This document shows, in pieces, positions 9,409-16,915 of a DNA stretch of 54,104 nucleotides. A program made the position numbers and the translations under genes. The DNA lies in the NCBI GenBank assembly GCA_030693155.1, contig JAUYBJ010000216.1, positions 1 through 54,104 on the forward strand. Reading direction: 5' to 3'. Position 1 is the stretch's first letter; each line of letters begins with the position of its first letter. The notes under the pieces were generated by a model that saw nothing but the letters and a program-made list of their open reading frames with translations, searched no databases and was not told the DNA's origin. This stretch comes from Methylococcales bacterium (GTDB lineage Bacteria > Pseudomonadota > Gammaproteobacteria > Methylococcales > Methylomonadaceae).

Positions 9409-9833
9409 TCCCAGCTAAGTACATCCTTGTCTTCACCCTCACCACCTTCCACGCTATCCGCACCTAAACTGTACAAATCAAATTTGCCATGTTTACCCGG
9501 AATAACATAAAAATAATCATGTTGCCACGGATCAACAGGGATTTTCGCTTTACGCAGATAAGGGCCGTTCCAGTATTTGGCGTTAGTGGGTGCTTCAATC
9601 AATGCCTTCAAGCCCTGTTCACCAGTCGGATAGCCACCCAAATCCAGCTTATACATATCTAAAGCAGCGATCAGCTCTTCAATTTGCACCTTAGCCGCCT
9701 TAACTTTAGATTCCCCCATGTGCTTCATCACCTGAGGGCCCACTATGCCTGCCAGCATCGCAATAATACCCAGTACGACTAATAGTTCTAACAGGGTAAA
9801 ACCTGATTCTTTATGATTGACCTTGTGCATCAT
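9405..9833 (-). CDS. gspG: type II secretion major pseudopilin GspG
   Basis: GspG is the main subunit of the pseudopilus piston. Visible features are the prepilin site SGFTLLELLVVLGIIAMLAG, the GspG signature LDLGGYPTGEQGLKALIEAP, the segment WNGPYLRKAKIPVDPW, and the acidic calcium-binding end GADSVEGGEGEDKDVLSW. Its 142 residues match family length. It is the first gene of the operon; a purine-rich GGAGGT lies just upstream of the ATG. The ATPase gspE and platform gspF, which usually accompany it, are not in this window. Confidence 0.95.
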   Translation of the reverse strand: MMHKVNHKESGFTLLELLVVLGIIAMLAGIVGPQVMKHMGESKVKAAKVQIEELIAALDMYKLDLGGYPTGEQGLKALIEAPTNAKYWNGPYLRKAKIPVDPWQHDYFYVIPGKHGKFDLYSLGADSVEGGEGEDKDVLSWE

Positions 9834-10178
9834 GACCTCCGTTAAAAAATGTTGTACCGTAAGTGATCAATATCATCACTTTATTATTGATTATGACCGT
9901 TGGCGATTAATTCACCATTAAGTTTATCGGTAGTCCTAAACACTGAGTGATGTTTATATTTTTGATAGCGCGAAGTGCAAACCTAGGTTGGTACTCCAAT
10001 CACTCAATGTTTACCGTTGCCAGTTTATCATATTGACAGTAATACACCGCGATGCCTCTCGATTACCTGAAAACGGGGAAAGTGCATCAATAACACAGGC
10101 AAAATCGGCATTTTCAGCTTTTTTTTATGATAAAAGCCATAATTTCGCAAATATCACCCTTAATCATAGTTAAAAATT
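9834..10178. other. intergenic region upstream of gspG and tRNA-Ser
   Basis: About 345 nt without a convincing gene. It must hold the promoter of the minus-strand gsp operon and is AT-rich, but no promoter stands out clearly. A 61-residue plus-strand open frame (9988-10173) has no recognisable features or ribosome binding site and is not called. Confidence 0.6.
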
Positions 10179-10206
10179 TTGATTTTCATACTAATTGCGT
10201 TATTAT
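10179..10206 (+). promoter_or_regulatory. putative sigma-70 promoter of tRNA-Ser
   Basis: TTGATT (10179-10184) and TATTAT (10201-10206) are separated by 16 nt and lie 12 nt upstream of the mature tRNA start, a suitable position for a sigma-70 promoter of the tRNA gene. Confidence 0.6.
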
Positions 10207-10217
10207 AACCAGCTTAC

Positions 10218-10307
10218 GGAGAGGTGGCAGAGCGGCCGAATGCGGCGGTCTTGAAAACCGTTGAGGGTTGATCCCCTCCCAGGGTTCGAATCCCTGCTTC
10301 TCCGCCA
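10218..10307 (+). tRNA. serT: tRNA-Ser (anticodon UGA)
   Basis: The acceptor stem GGAGAGG (10218-10224) pairs with CTTCTCC (10297-10303) with one G:U pair. The anticodon loop CTTGAAAA contains TGA and sits in a CGGT/ACCG stem. A long variable arm (TGAGGGTTGATCCCCTC) marks it as a class II serine tRNA. The T loop GGTTCGAATCC is present, and G plus CCA (10305-10307) are genomically encoded. Its 3' end serves as the attachment site of the island downstream and remains intact. Confidence 0.96.
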
Positions 10308-10309
10308 TA
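10295..10309 (+). repeat. attL of the tRNA-Ser island
   Basis: TGCTTCTCCGCCATA, the 3' end of tRNA-Ser plus two bases, is repeated exactly at 18876-18890. This is the expected result of site-specific integration by a tyrosine recombinase at a tRNA 3' end. Confidence 0.85.
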
Positions 10310-10316
10310 TTTTGAT

Positions 10317-10346
10317 AAAAAAGCCCTGTTTTTACAGGGCTTTTTT
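10317..10346 (+). terminator. rho-independent terminator after tRNA-Ser
   Basis: AAGCCCTG and CAGGGCTT form a strong hairpin with a short T-rich loop, followed by a T tract (10341-10346) and preceded by an A run, so it can work in both directions. It lies inside the island boundary, so it probably came with the element; the original chromosomal terminator would be the one at 18895-18933. Confidence 0.9.
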
Positions 10347-10359
10347 ATGTCTGAAATTT

Positions 10360-10418
10360 CTCAGCCCTACTTCCAGCCCTACTTTGTGCAGTGGTTCGCA
10401 TTGAATCTTATTGAACAA
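10360..10418. repeat. left-end motifs shared with the right end of the island
   Basis: CTCAGCCCTACTTCC (10360-10374) also occurs at 18744-18758. TTGAATCTTATTGAACAA (10401-10418) has close relatives at 18783-18800 and 18846-18863. Their placement close to both att repeats suggests integrase arm-type binding sites. The rest of 10419-10683 holds no recognisable gene or clear promoter. Confidence 0.5.
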
Positions 10419-10683
10419 TCTACCCGCAATCATTGCCAATCAATCACCACGCACAAACATAACTGCTAAAGCGGTTTAAATCAGCTTTACGCGCTCCAGC
10501 AAATCTCATAATGGCACAAGCGCATTTCACCGATATTGGTACAGCCATTCTAATCAGTCAGATATAATCAAAAACCTTTCGCGCTCTTAAATAATAACAA
10601 GCAGGTTTCATGACTAACATCCGCACCGCATTATGACTATTTAAGTGTTGTAAGAAACTCCCGCTGCACTAAAGGAATTCATC

Positions 10684-11583
10684 ATGCTAGACCATCATCC
10701 ACGCACCCAATTGTGCTTTGTTATTCAGCAATATGGGCAGGTCATTATTACCGAACCGAAACGTTGTAAAGGAATGTTAAGTGATTTAGCACCACACCAC
10801 CGTTTAGAAATAAATTTACTCATTGCGGCGTTAGAGCAGAAAGTCGCACAGGAATTATTGAAACCTACCGCTTTAATTCCAGTGGCTATGCAGTTGGATC
10901 GGTTAGCGCAATGTTTGCATGACAATGTTGGTATTAAAGAAGACTTTGCTTATTGGGCGGTGGAATCGTGGGCTTTGGCTTTGAATGTGATTCAACAGCC
11001 GATGCCTAAACAAAAGGTTCAATCAATAGCAAATGTTTCACCTCTGCATTTTATATGGATAGTCGATTGCTCCAATTCAATGGAGGGTAGCAAAATTGAA
11101 TCACTTAATCACGCCATCAAAGAATTCATTCCCACTATGCGACAGGTAGCGGCTGACAATGCCAATGCAGAAGTATTGATAAGAGTCGTTAAATTTTCTA
11201 ATAGCGCACAATGGCACGTTGCCCAACCCACCAAAATCGATGAGTTTAATTGGCAAGATTTAAAAGTTGATGGCGGTCTGAGAGCAACGGGTGCAGCGTT
11301 ACATCTAGTTGCGGAACAATTGAAAATGCTACCGATGGAAGAGCGCGGTTTACCACCTGTGTTAGTGTTAATTTCAGACGGTCAACCAAGTGATGATTTT
11401 GCCAGTGGTTTAAATGCGCTAATGAAACTACCTTGGAGTAAAAAAGCGGTGCGGATTGCAATTACCATTGGTGATGATGCTGATTTGGAGGTGATGGAGC
11501 AATTTATTGGTAATCCAGAGTTGCCACCGTTACAAGCGCAAAACGCAGAGCAATTAATTAATTATATTCGCTGGGTATTTTGA
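10684..11583 (+). CDS. vWA-domain protein with N-terminal adapter-like domain
   Basis: First gene of the island cassette, 299 residues, with AAGGA 7 nt before the ATG. Residues 1-102 form an all-helical-looking domain with the conserved pieces EPKRCKGMLSDLAPHHRLE and FAYWAVESWALAL; an almost identical copy begins the protein at 14559. Residues 119-299 are a TerY-like von Willebrand A domain with MIDAS DCSNS (D128, S130, S132) and D232 in SDGQPSDD. At the MIDAS Thr site the paralogue at 13041 has GMTSMGAAL but this protein has GLRATGAAL, so metal binding may be weakened. vWA domains of this type mediate metal-dependent protein contacts in kinase/phosphatase-linked stress or conflict systems. 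The exact role is unknown. Confidence 0.8.
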   Translation: MLDHHPRTQLCFVIQQYGQVIITEPKRCKGMLSDLAPHHRLEINLLIAALEQKVAQELLKPTALIPVAMQLDRLAQCLHDNVGIKEDFAYWAVESWALALNVIQQPMPKQKVQSIANVSPLHFIWIVDCSNSMEGSKIESLNHAIKEFIPTMRQVAADNANAEVLIRVVKFSNSAQWHVAQPTKIDEFNWQDLKVDGGLRATGAALHLVAEQLKMLPMEERGLPPVLVLISDGQPSDDFASGLNALMKLPWSKKAVRIAITIGDDADLEVMEQFIGNPELPPLQAQNAEQLINYIRWVF

Positions 11584-11640
11584 GGACTTAGCCAATCATC
11601 TTTCGCTACACATAACAACACAATAACGAGATACCGAATC

Positions 11641-12960
11641 ATGAACCAACTCCTAAAACTCAATCAAACCATCCAGCTAGACAATGGCGCAAGCTGTACC
11701 GTGCAAGCATTCTTAGGCTCAGGCGGACAAGGCGAAGTCTATCGTGCTGATTTAAACGGCGTGGCAGTCGCGCTTAAATGGTATTTTCCCCAACAAGCCA
11801 CACCTGAACAATACACCGCGTTACAACATTTGTTAAAAATAGGTGCGCCGAATGCTAATTTTTTATTTCCACTGGCATTAGCCCCACCAACAACTAACAC
11901 GGGCTTTGGTTATGTCATGCCGTTACGCACTGCCAATTACAAAAATATTTCTGATTTAATCAAACGCCGTATTGAGTTGGGTTTTAGCCAATTATTGACC
12001 GCAACCGTTGAATTAACTGATAGCTTTTTACAGCTTCATGCTAAAGGCTTGTGTTACCGCGATATTTCTTTTGGTAATTTCTTTATTGACCCTGACACAG
12101 GCGCGATTTTGATTTGTGATAACGATAACGTCACTATCAATGGCACGCAAACCACGGGCGTGATTGGTACGCCGCGTTTTATGTCGCCTGAGATTGTTCG
12201 CCGTGACAGCAACCCCAACAGTGATAGCGATTTGTTTTCTTTAGCGGTGTTATTGTTTTACCTGTTATTTTTACATCATCCGTTAGAAGGTAAACGTGAA
12301 GCGACGATTAAATGCTTTGATTTGCCTGCGATGAATCAATTGTATGGTTCGCAACCTTTGTTCATTTTTGATCCCAACGATAACAGCAATTACCCTGTGA
12401 AGGGCTATCAAGATAACGCGCTTATTTATTGGGCAATTTATCCGCAATTTATTAAAGATTTGTTCATGCAGTCGTTTACTAAAGGCTTGAATGATACCCA
12501 CAGTCGAGTACGCGGTAGTGTCTGGCGGCAACAGTTATTGCGCTTAAAAGACAATATTATTGAATGTGCGTGTGGAGCGGAGAATTTTTATGATTTTGAG
12601 CAATTTAAAGCGACACGACAAATGCAGCCTTGTTGGGATTGTCAAAAACGTTTGCAACTACCGCCACGCATTCGCATTAAACACCCGACACAAGAAATGA
12701 CAGTGGTTTTAAATAGCGGTACACAATTATATCCCTATCATCTTTATCCTAACCGCAAGAATGAGTTAAGCCCTGCGGTTGCTCAAGTGGTTCAGCATCC
12801 ACAAAATCCCACTATCTGGGGTTTAAAGAATTTAACAGTGGATGCGTGGACATTCACCGAAAACAATGCTGTTAAAACCGTTGCTCAAGGACAAAGCGTG
12901 ACTTTAACCACTGGCATCACGCTTAATTTTGGGCAAGCGCAAGCCGAAATTCGCATTTAA
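11641..12960 (+). CDS. Ser/Thr protein kinase with zinc-ribbon and beta-rich tail (TerY-P type)
   Basis: A 439-residue cytoplasmic protein. The kinase domain (about 10-300) has the Gly loop FLGSGGQGEVY (24-34), Lys46 in VALKWY, catalytic loop YRDISFGNF (Asp141, Asn146), metal-binding DND (160-162) in place of DFG, and SPE (182-184) in place of APE. All catalytic Asp and Lys residues are kept. Next comes a four-Cys zinc-ribbon-like segment (CACG at 309-312, CWDC at 331-334) and a beta-rich tail (340-439) that could be FHA-like. The layout resembles kinases of the TerY-P triad, which occur with vWA and PP2C genes as here. No membrane segment is seen. Substrates are unknown; the vWA proteins are candidates. 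Confidence 0.85.
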   Translation: MNQLLKLNQTIQLDNGASCTVQAFLGSGGQGEVYRADLNGVAVALKWYFPQQATPEQYTALQHLLKIGAPNANFLFPLALAPPTTNTGFGYVMPLRTANYKNISDLIKRRIELGFSQLLTATVELTDSFLQLHAKGLCYRDISFGNFFIDPDTGAILICDNDNVTINGTQTTGVIGTPRFMSPEIVRRDSNPNSDSDLFSLAVLLFYLLFLHHPLEGKREATIKCFDLPAMNQLYGSQPLFIFDPNDNSNYPVKGYQDNALIYWAIYPQFIKDLFMQSFTKGLNDTHSRVRGSVWRQQLLRLKDNIIECACGAENFYDFEQFKATRQMQPCWDCQKRLQLPPRIRIKHPTQEMTVVLNSGTQLYPYHLYPNRKNELSPAVAQVVQHPQNPTIWGLKNLTVDAWTFTENNAVKTVAQGQSVTLTTGITLNFGQAQAEIRI

Positions 12961-13040
12961 TCTGCTGGAGTCGCATAGCTTTAGCTATTAGAGCTGTTTT
13001 ACTCCTGCAATACTTACCACGCCAAACAACAGGAAACTTC

Positions 13041-13748
13041 ATGACCAAAGTAAAAAAACGCCCCGGTGGAGAATTAGCCACCCGTCCCTTACATTTTATA
13101 TGGATAGCCGATTGTTCGTATTCAATGGACGGTAGCAAAATTGAATCCCTCAATCACGCTATTAAAGAAGCCATTCCCGCCATGCGACAGGTAGCGGCTG
13201 ATAATGTCAATGCAGACGTGCTGGTGAGAGCGGTTAAATTTTCCAATGGCGCACAATGGCACGTTGCACAACCCACTAAAGTCGATGAGTTCAACTGGCA
13301 AGATTTACACGTTGAGGGCATGACTTCAATGGGCGCGGCGTTACATTTAGTCGCGGATCAAATGAAAATGCCACCAATGGAAGAGCGCGGTTTGCCCCCT
13401 GTATTAGTGTTAATCTCAGATGGTCAACCTACCGATGATTTTGCCAGTGGCTTAGCGGCGTTAATGAAATTACCGTGGGGTAAAAAAGCCGTGCGCATTG
13501 CTATTGCCATTGGTGATGATGTCGATTTAGACGTGATGGAACAATTTATTGGTAATCCAGAATTACCACCGTTACAAGCGCAAAACGCCGAACAATTGGT
13601 TAATTATATTCGTTGGGTATCAACAGCAGTATTACAAGCGGCTTCTGCACCACCCAGTCAAGTCACTACAGTAACCAGTAGTAATGTTCCGTTACCCGCT
13701 ATTCCCACTGTTGATTCCACTACATCGGCGGACGGATGGATATGGTAA
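13041..13748 (+). CDS. TerY-like vWA-domain protein
   Basis: This 235-residue protein is a second vWA domain, very similar to the one in the protein at 10684 over about 175 residues but without the N-terminal adapter. The MIDAS residues are all present: DCSYS, Thr in GMTSMGAAL and Asp in SDGQPTDD. After the domain comes a Ser/Thr/Pro/Ala-rich tail (about residues 192-235) ending DGWIW. Its end overlaps the phosphatase start by 13 nt, so the two are translationally coupled. The duplication suggests two vWA subunits sharing one kinase and one phosphatase, perhaps with different partners. Confidence 0.85.
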   Translation: MTKVKKRPGGELATRPLHFIWIADCSYSMDGSKIESLNHAIKEAIPAMRQVAADNVNADVLVRAVKFSNGAQWHVAQPTKVDEFNWQDLHVEGMTSMGAALHLVADQMKMPPMEERGLPPVLVLISDGQPTDDFASGLAALMKLPWGKKAVRIAIAIGDDVDLDVMEQFIGNPELPPLQAQNAEQLVNYIRWVSTAVLQAASAPPSQVTTVTSSNVPLPAIPTVDSTTSADGWIW

Positions 13749-14557
13749 CTTGGCAGGTTTTAACAGAAAGTGTACGCGGTGCAACACATCACCGTAATGG
13801 TTTGCGAAATCAAGATGCAGTTGCCCATTATCAAGCAGAGGTAGGCTTGCCGCTGATTGTTGCTGTTGCCGATGGTCACGGTAGCGCACGGTGTACGCAC
13901 AGTCATTTAGGCGCGAAGTTTGCTGTTGAAGCGGCAATTGACAGTGTGCTAACCGTGTTTAACTCACCTGATTTAAATTTGTCACAAATTCGCGGCTTAG
14001 TAGAGCGATTACCGCAAACCCTTACCCATTGCTGGCGCGATAAGGTCAAAAATCATGTAAACAATTATTTACGCCTTGAAGATTGTTTACGCACAAAACC
14101 ATTGACTAAAAATCCTTATCTACCCTTCGGTACAACCTTACTGGTCACCTGCGTTTTAAAAGACTGTATTTTGTATTGGCAAATCGGTGATGGTGATATT
14201 GTCGTCATTCAGGCGGATGGGCTACCAATTACGCCGATTCCAAACGATGCGCGTTTATTGGGCAATGACACCACCTCGTTATGCAGTAAAAAACCGTGGC
14301 AGGATTTTCGCTATGCGTTTTCGCCATTGGTGAATGTTCCACCAAAAGCCATTTTTTTAATCACCGACGGTTATAAAAATTCGTTCAAACAAGTGGACGG
14401 TTTTTATCAAGCCTTAACCGATATTAACGACTTTATAAGCACCGATGGCGCGGATTCAGTGAAACAAGATTTAGCAGGCTGGCTTAATGAAACCTCACAA
14501 CAAGGCAGTGGTGATGATATTAGCTTAGCGGTCATTTATGTAACCGAGGAAAAATAG
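13736..14557 (+). CDS. PP2C-type Ser/Thr phosphatase
   Basis: A 273-residue metal-dependent protein phosphatase that would reverse the action of the neighbouring kinase. PP2C motifs are in order: RNQDAV, VADGHGS (metal-binding Asp), FGTTLL, GDGDIVV, FLITDGY and GDDISLAV (metal-binding Asp). It overlaps the upstream vWA gene by 13 nt and ends 1 nt before the next ATG, so the cassette is tightly packed. An internal ATG at 13742 is an alternative start. The domain fills the whole protein; no transmembrane or sensor part is seen. Confidence 0.9.
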   Translation: MDMVTWQVLTESVRGATHHRNGLRNQDAVAHYQAEVGLPLIVAVADGHGSARCTHSHLGAKFAVEAAIDSVLTVFNSPDLNLSQIRGLVERLPQTLTHCWRDKVKNHVNNYLRLEDCLRTKPLTKNPYLPFGTTLLVTCVLKDCILYWQIGDGDIVVIQADGLPITPIPNDARLLGNDTTSLCSKKPWQDFRYAFSPLVNVPPKAIFLITDGYKNSFKQVDGFYQALTDINDFISTDGADSVKQDLAGWLNETSQQGSGDDISLAVIYVTEEK

Positions 14558-14558
14558 A

Positions 14559-16373
14559 ATGCTAGACCCACATCCCCGCGCACAACTGTGTTTGATTATT
14601 CAGCAATACAGTCAAAATATTATTGCTGAACCAAAACGCTGTCGCGGGATGTTAAGCGATTTAGCCCCGCATCATCGTTTAGAAAATAACTTATTGATTA
14701 CCGCATTAGAGCAGAAAGTCGCACAGGAATTATTACAACCCAGTGCGTTGATTCCTATCAATATGCAGGTAGACCGTTTAGCAAAACGTCTGCATGATGT
14801 GGTCGGTATTAAAGAAGAGTTTGCTTATTGGGCGGTGGAATCGTGGGCATTAGCGTTGGGTGTGAATCAATCGACGGTAAAAATATCATCCACACCACAG
14901 CCAGTAAAAGAAGAAAAAGCAGATAGTGTTGAAACTGTACGCAAAAAACACCCTAATGCCTATGCAAAATGGTCTGCGCTTGACGATGACAGCCTAAGGA
15001 AAAAATACGCAGAAGGTTCGACAATTAGTGAGCTTGCCAAACTTCTGCACAGAACAGAAGGCGCGATACAATCAAGATTAACAAAACTTAATATTCAGCC
15101 ACCACTACCGACAAAAACTATTCCACCATCATCCACCGCACAACAACGCATCGGTAAATTTATCGTGGATAACGGTGTTGCTACCGATACAGAAACAGAC
15201 TTAATGTGGTGTCGCTTTGCGCATGGGCAGTGGTGGCTAAGTGGCACAGCTTCTGGTGATAGAAGATTAGTCAACTGGAAAGAAGCTTTTAGTGTAACTC
15301 AACAATTTAATCAAAGAGGTGGTTATGCAGGTTACACCGATTGGCGATTACCCACGATTGATGAGTTAAAAACATTGATTGATAAGGTTAGAGGTAAATC
15401 AGGTAATTACATTGATGCTGATGTTTTTCCCAATAATAGCAATTGGTTTTGGTCATCTTCTCCCAGTGCTTACGATAGTAACCTCGCGCGTGTCGTGAAC
15501 TTTGTATATGGTAATAGTAACGGTGGCTATATGGGCAGAGTTGCTGTTAGGCTTGTTCGAGGAGTACATAAAGAAGTTGCAACCACCCCCCCTCCTGCGA
15601 CAGTAAAAACCCCAACACCACCGCCTGTTGTAGCAAAACCGTCACCAACTTTTCCTATATGGTGGATAGTAGGAGTTATTTTTATCGCTTACATTTTTTC
15701 TGGCTCTCAGTCTAAAAATAATAATGCTCCTGAACAGCCTTCAGTAACTTCTGCTGTACCAACGCTAAATCCGCCACAAGCTGTAACAAGAAATGCCGAC
15801 TGTATTGGTAACTGTACCAACGGACAAGGGACACTTACTTTCACCAATAGCAATAAATACCTTGGATATTTTAAAAATGGTAATACTGAGGAACAAGGAA
15901 CATTTATTTATACAGATGGAGGTAAATATGTTGGCAAATTTAAAAACGACAAGTTTGATGGGCAAGGAACAATTACTTATACAGATGGAAGTAAATACGT
16001 TGGCGATTTTAAAAATGACAAGGTTAATGGGCAAGGAATACTTACTTACGCAGATGGAAGTAAATATGTTGGCGAATTTAAAAACGGAGAAATCGTCCAA
16101 AATAACCCACAAGTTACGACGCAAACTGACAATAGCAAATCAGCCTCTGATACTGCGTCCCCACCATCTAATCCAGCTATACAACCCGACGAAACACAGC
16201 CGCATTGTATTAAGGGCAATTGTATTAACGGACGCGGCACACAGACTTATCCCGATGGTAGTAAATATATTGGTCAATTCAAAAATGGTCTATCCGAAGG
16301 TCAAGGTACATTGCTATTACCCAACGGCGATAAGTATGTCGGCAAATTCAAGCAGGATAGGTTTCAACAGTAA
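14559..16373 (+). CDS. multidomain membrane protein: adapter, HTH, DUF1566, TM, MORN repeats
   Basis: A 604-residue protein not recognised as a named family. Residues 1-102 nearly copy the N-terminal domain of the vWA protein at 10684. Residues 129-180 look like a HTH/SANT-type module (LDDDSLRKKYAEGSTISELA, RTEGAIQSRLTKL). Residues 201-335 are a DUF1566 (Lcl C-terminal, C-type-lectin-like) domain with DTETDLMWCR, DWRLPTIDELKTL, WFWSSSP and AVRLVRG. A Pro-rich linker precedes one membrane segment (365-382). MORN repeats follow at about 410-515 and 550-604 (YVGKFKNDKFDGQGTITY and similar), which would face the opposite side of the membrane; MORN units often bind lipids or act as spacers. Probably the membrane-anchored sensor or output of the cassette, with the shared N domain recruiting or competing with the vWA protein. 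Inference only. Confidence 0.75.
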   Translation: MLDPHPRAQLCLIIQQYSQNIIAEPKRCRGMLSDLAPHHRLENNLLITALEQKVAQELLQPSALIPINMQVDRLAKRLHDVVGIKEEFAYWAVESWALALGVNQSTVKISSTPQPVKEEKADSVETVRKKHPNAYAKWSALDDDSLRKKYAEGSTISELAKLLHRTEGAIQSRLTKLNIQPPLPTKTIPPSSTAQQRIGKFIVDNGVATDTETDLMWCRFAHGQWWLSGTASGDRRLVNWKEAFSVTQQFNQRGGYAGYTDWRLPTIDELKTLIDKVRGKSGNYIDADVFPNNSNWFWSSSPSAYDSNLARVVNFVYGNSNGGYMGRVAVRLVRGVHKEVATTPPPATVKTPTPPPVVAKPSPTFPIWWIVGVIFIAYIFSGSQSKNNNAPEQPSVTSAVPTLNPPQAVTRNADCIGNCTNGQGTLTFTNSNKYLGYFKNGNTEEQGTFIYTDGGKYVGKFKNDKFDGQGTITYTDGSKYVGDFKNDKVNGQGILTYADGSKYVGEFKNGEIVQNNPQVTTQTDNSKSASDTASPPSNPAIQPDETQPHCIKGNCINGRGTQTYPDGSKYIGQFKNGLSEGQGTLLLPNGDKYVGKFKQDRFQQ

Positions 16374-16400
16374 GGCACATTGCGGCAGGTAGATTGAGCA

Positions 16401-16736
16401 TCATATATAAATAACTAGCTCTGCTATCATGAATCTCTCGCATTCATCACGGTCTTGATAGGGGTATTCAATCCGCTGACATCGGAGGCTACTTTTACAA
16501 AGCATTTTCCATACTGATTGCATTTCGTCATGTGTAGCAAGTTTAAGCAAAAGAGCGGTTTCATCGCTTTTTTCTTTTTCTAACTGCTCGCGTAATTTTT
16601 TACGGGATTCTTCGGATAACTTCTCTCCTGATTCTTCGGCAGCACGTTCACAATCTTCTAATGAACGATCAATATCGAGTCTATCTGCATAATAAAATTC
16701 TACCAATCCTTTTGGAGACCATTTTTTCAATTCCAT
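16401..16736 (-). CDS. hypothetical protein, charged, 111 residues
   Basis: Not recognised. The central part is strongly charged and probably a helical coiled coil (about residues 26-58, rich in Glu, Lys and Ser), with a C-terminal part containing two Cys. It runs opposite to the cassette and converges on it (27-nt gap). The region to 16846 upstream holds no other gene. It could be a remnant of the mobile element's own genes. Confidence 0.45.
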   Translation of the reverse strand: MELKKWSPKGLVEFYYADRLDIDRSLEDCERAAEESGEKLSEESRKKLREQLEKEKSDETALLLKLATHDEMQSVWKMLCKSSLRCQRIEYPYQDRDECERFMIAELVIYI

Positions 16737-16845
16737 CTAATGCCCCTTCGTGTCTATTTCTTCAAAAGATAACCAAGCCGTGCCACTTGAAAGGTTACGG
16801 CTTTTCGTTCCATTGATCTATCCAGTTAAGTTGATTGTTCAGGTC

Positions 16846-16898
16846 TTAACCCGTCTTTTTGCTTTGCATCAACAGCACGTTAGAACCATCCATAGTCA
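16846..16898 (-). pseudogene. second copy of an integrase C-terminal tail
   Basis: Read on the minus strand this stretch gives TMDGSNVLLMQSKKTG and a TAA stop. That closely resembles the tail of the main integrase remnant (AMDGSNVVLIQSHQNKEA, ending at 17485), and 16 nt are identical (TTAGAACCATCCATAG). The DUF433/PIN-like pair lies exactly between the two tails, suggesting recombination between integrase genes or insertion of the pair with a tail duplication. Confidence 0.6.
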
Positions 16899-16915
16899 CC
16901 AATAAACTAAGCCGT

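Noticed and set aside
9988-10173. 61-codon frame upstream of tRNA-Ser
   Set aside because: No ribosome binding site, no recognisable sequence, AT-rich intergenic DNA.
10295-10309. Possibility that the repeated tRNA end marks a second broken tRNA
   Set aside because: Only the last 15 bases recur at 18876, which is what integration leaves behind; no further tRNA sequence lies beside it.
15830-16110. Regularly repeated DNA units of about 69 nt that could suggest a CRISPR array or minisatellite
   Set aside because: The repeats keep the reading frame and encode MORN units (YVG.FKN....GQG); there are no unique spacers.
15765-16124. Minus-strand open frame of 119 codons opposite the MORN repeats, and an overlapping plus-strand frame at 15793
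   Set aside because: Both have repeated composition produced by the MORN-coding repeats read in other frames; no ribosome binding site or family match.
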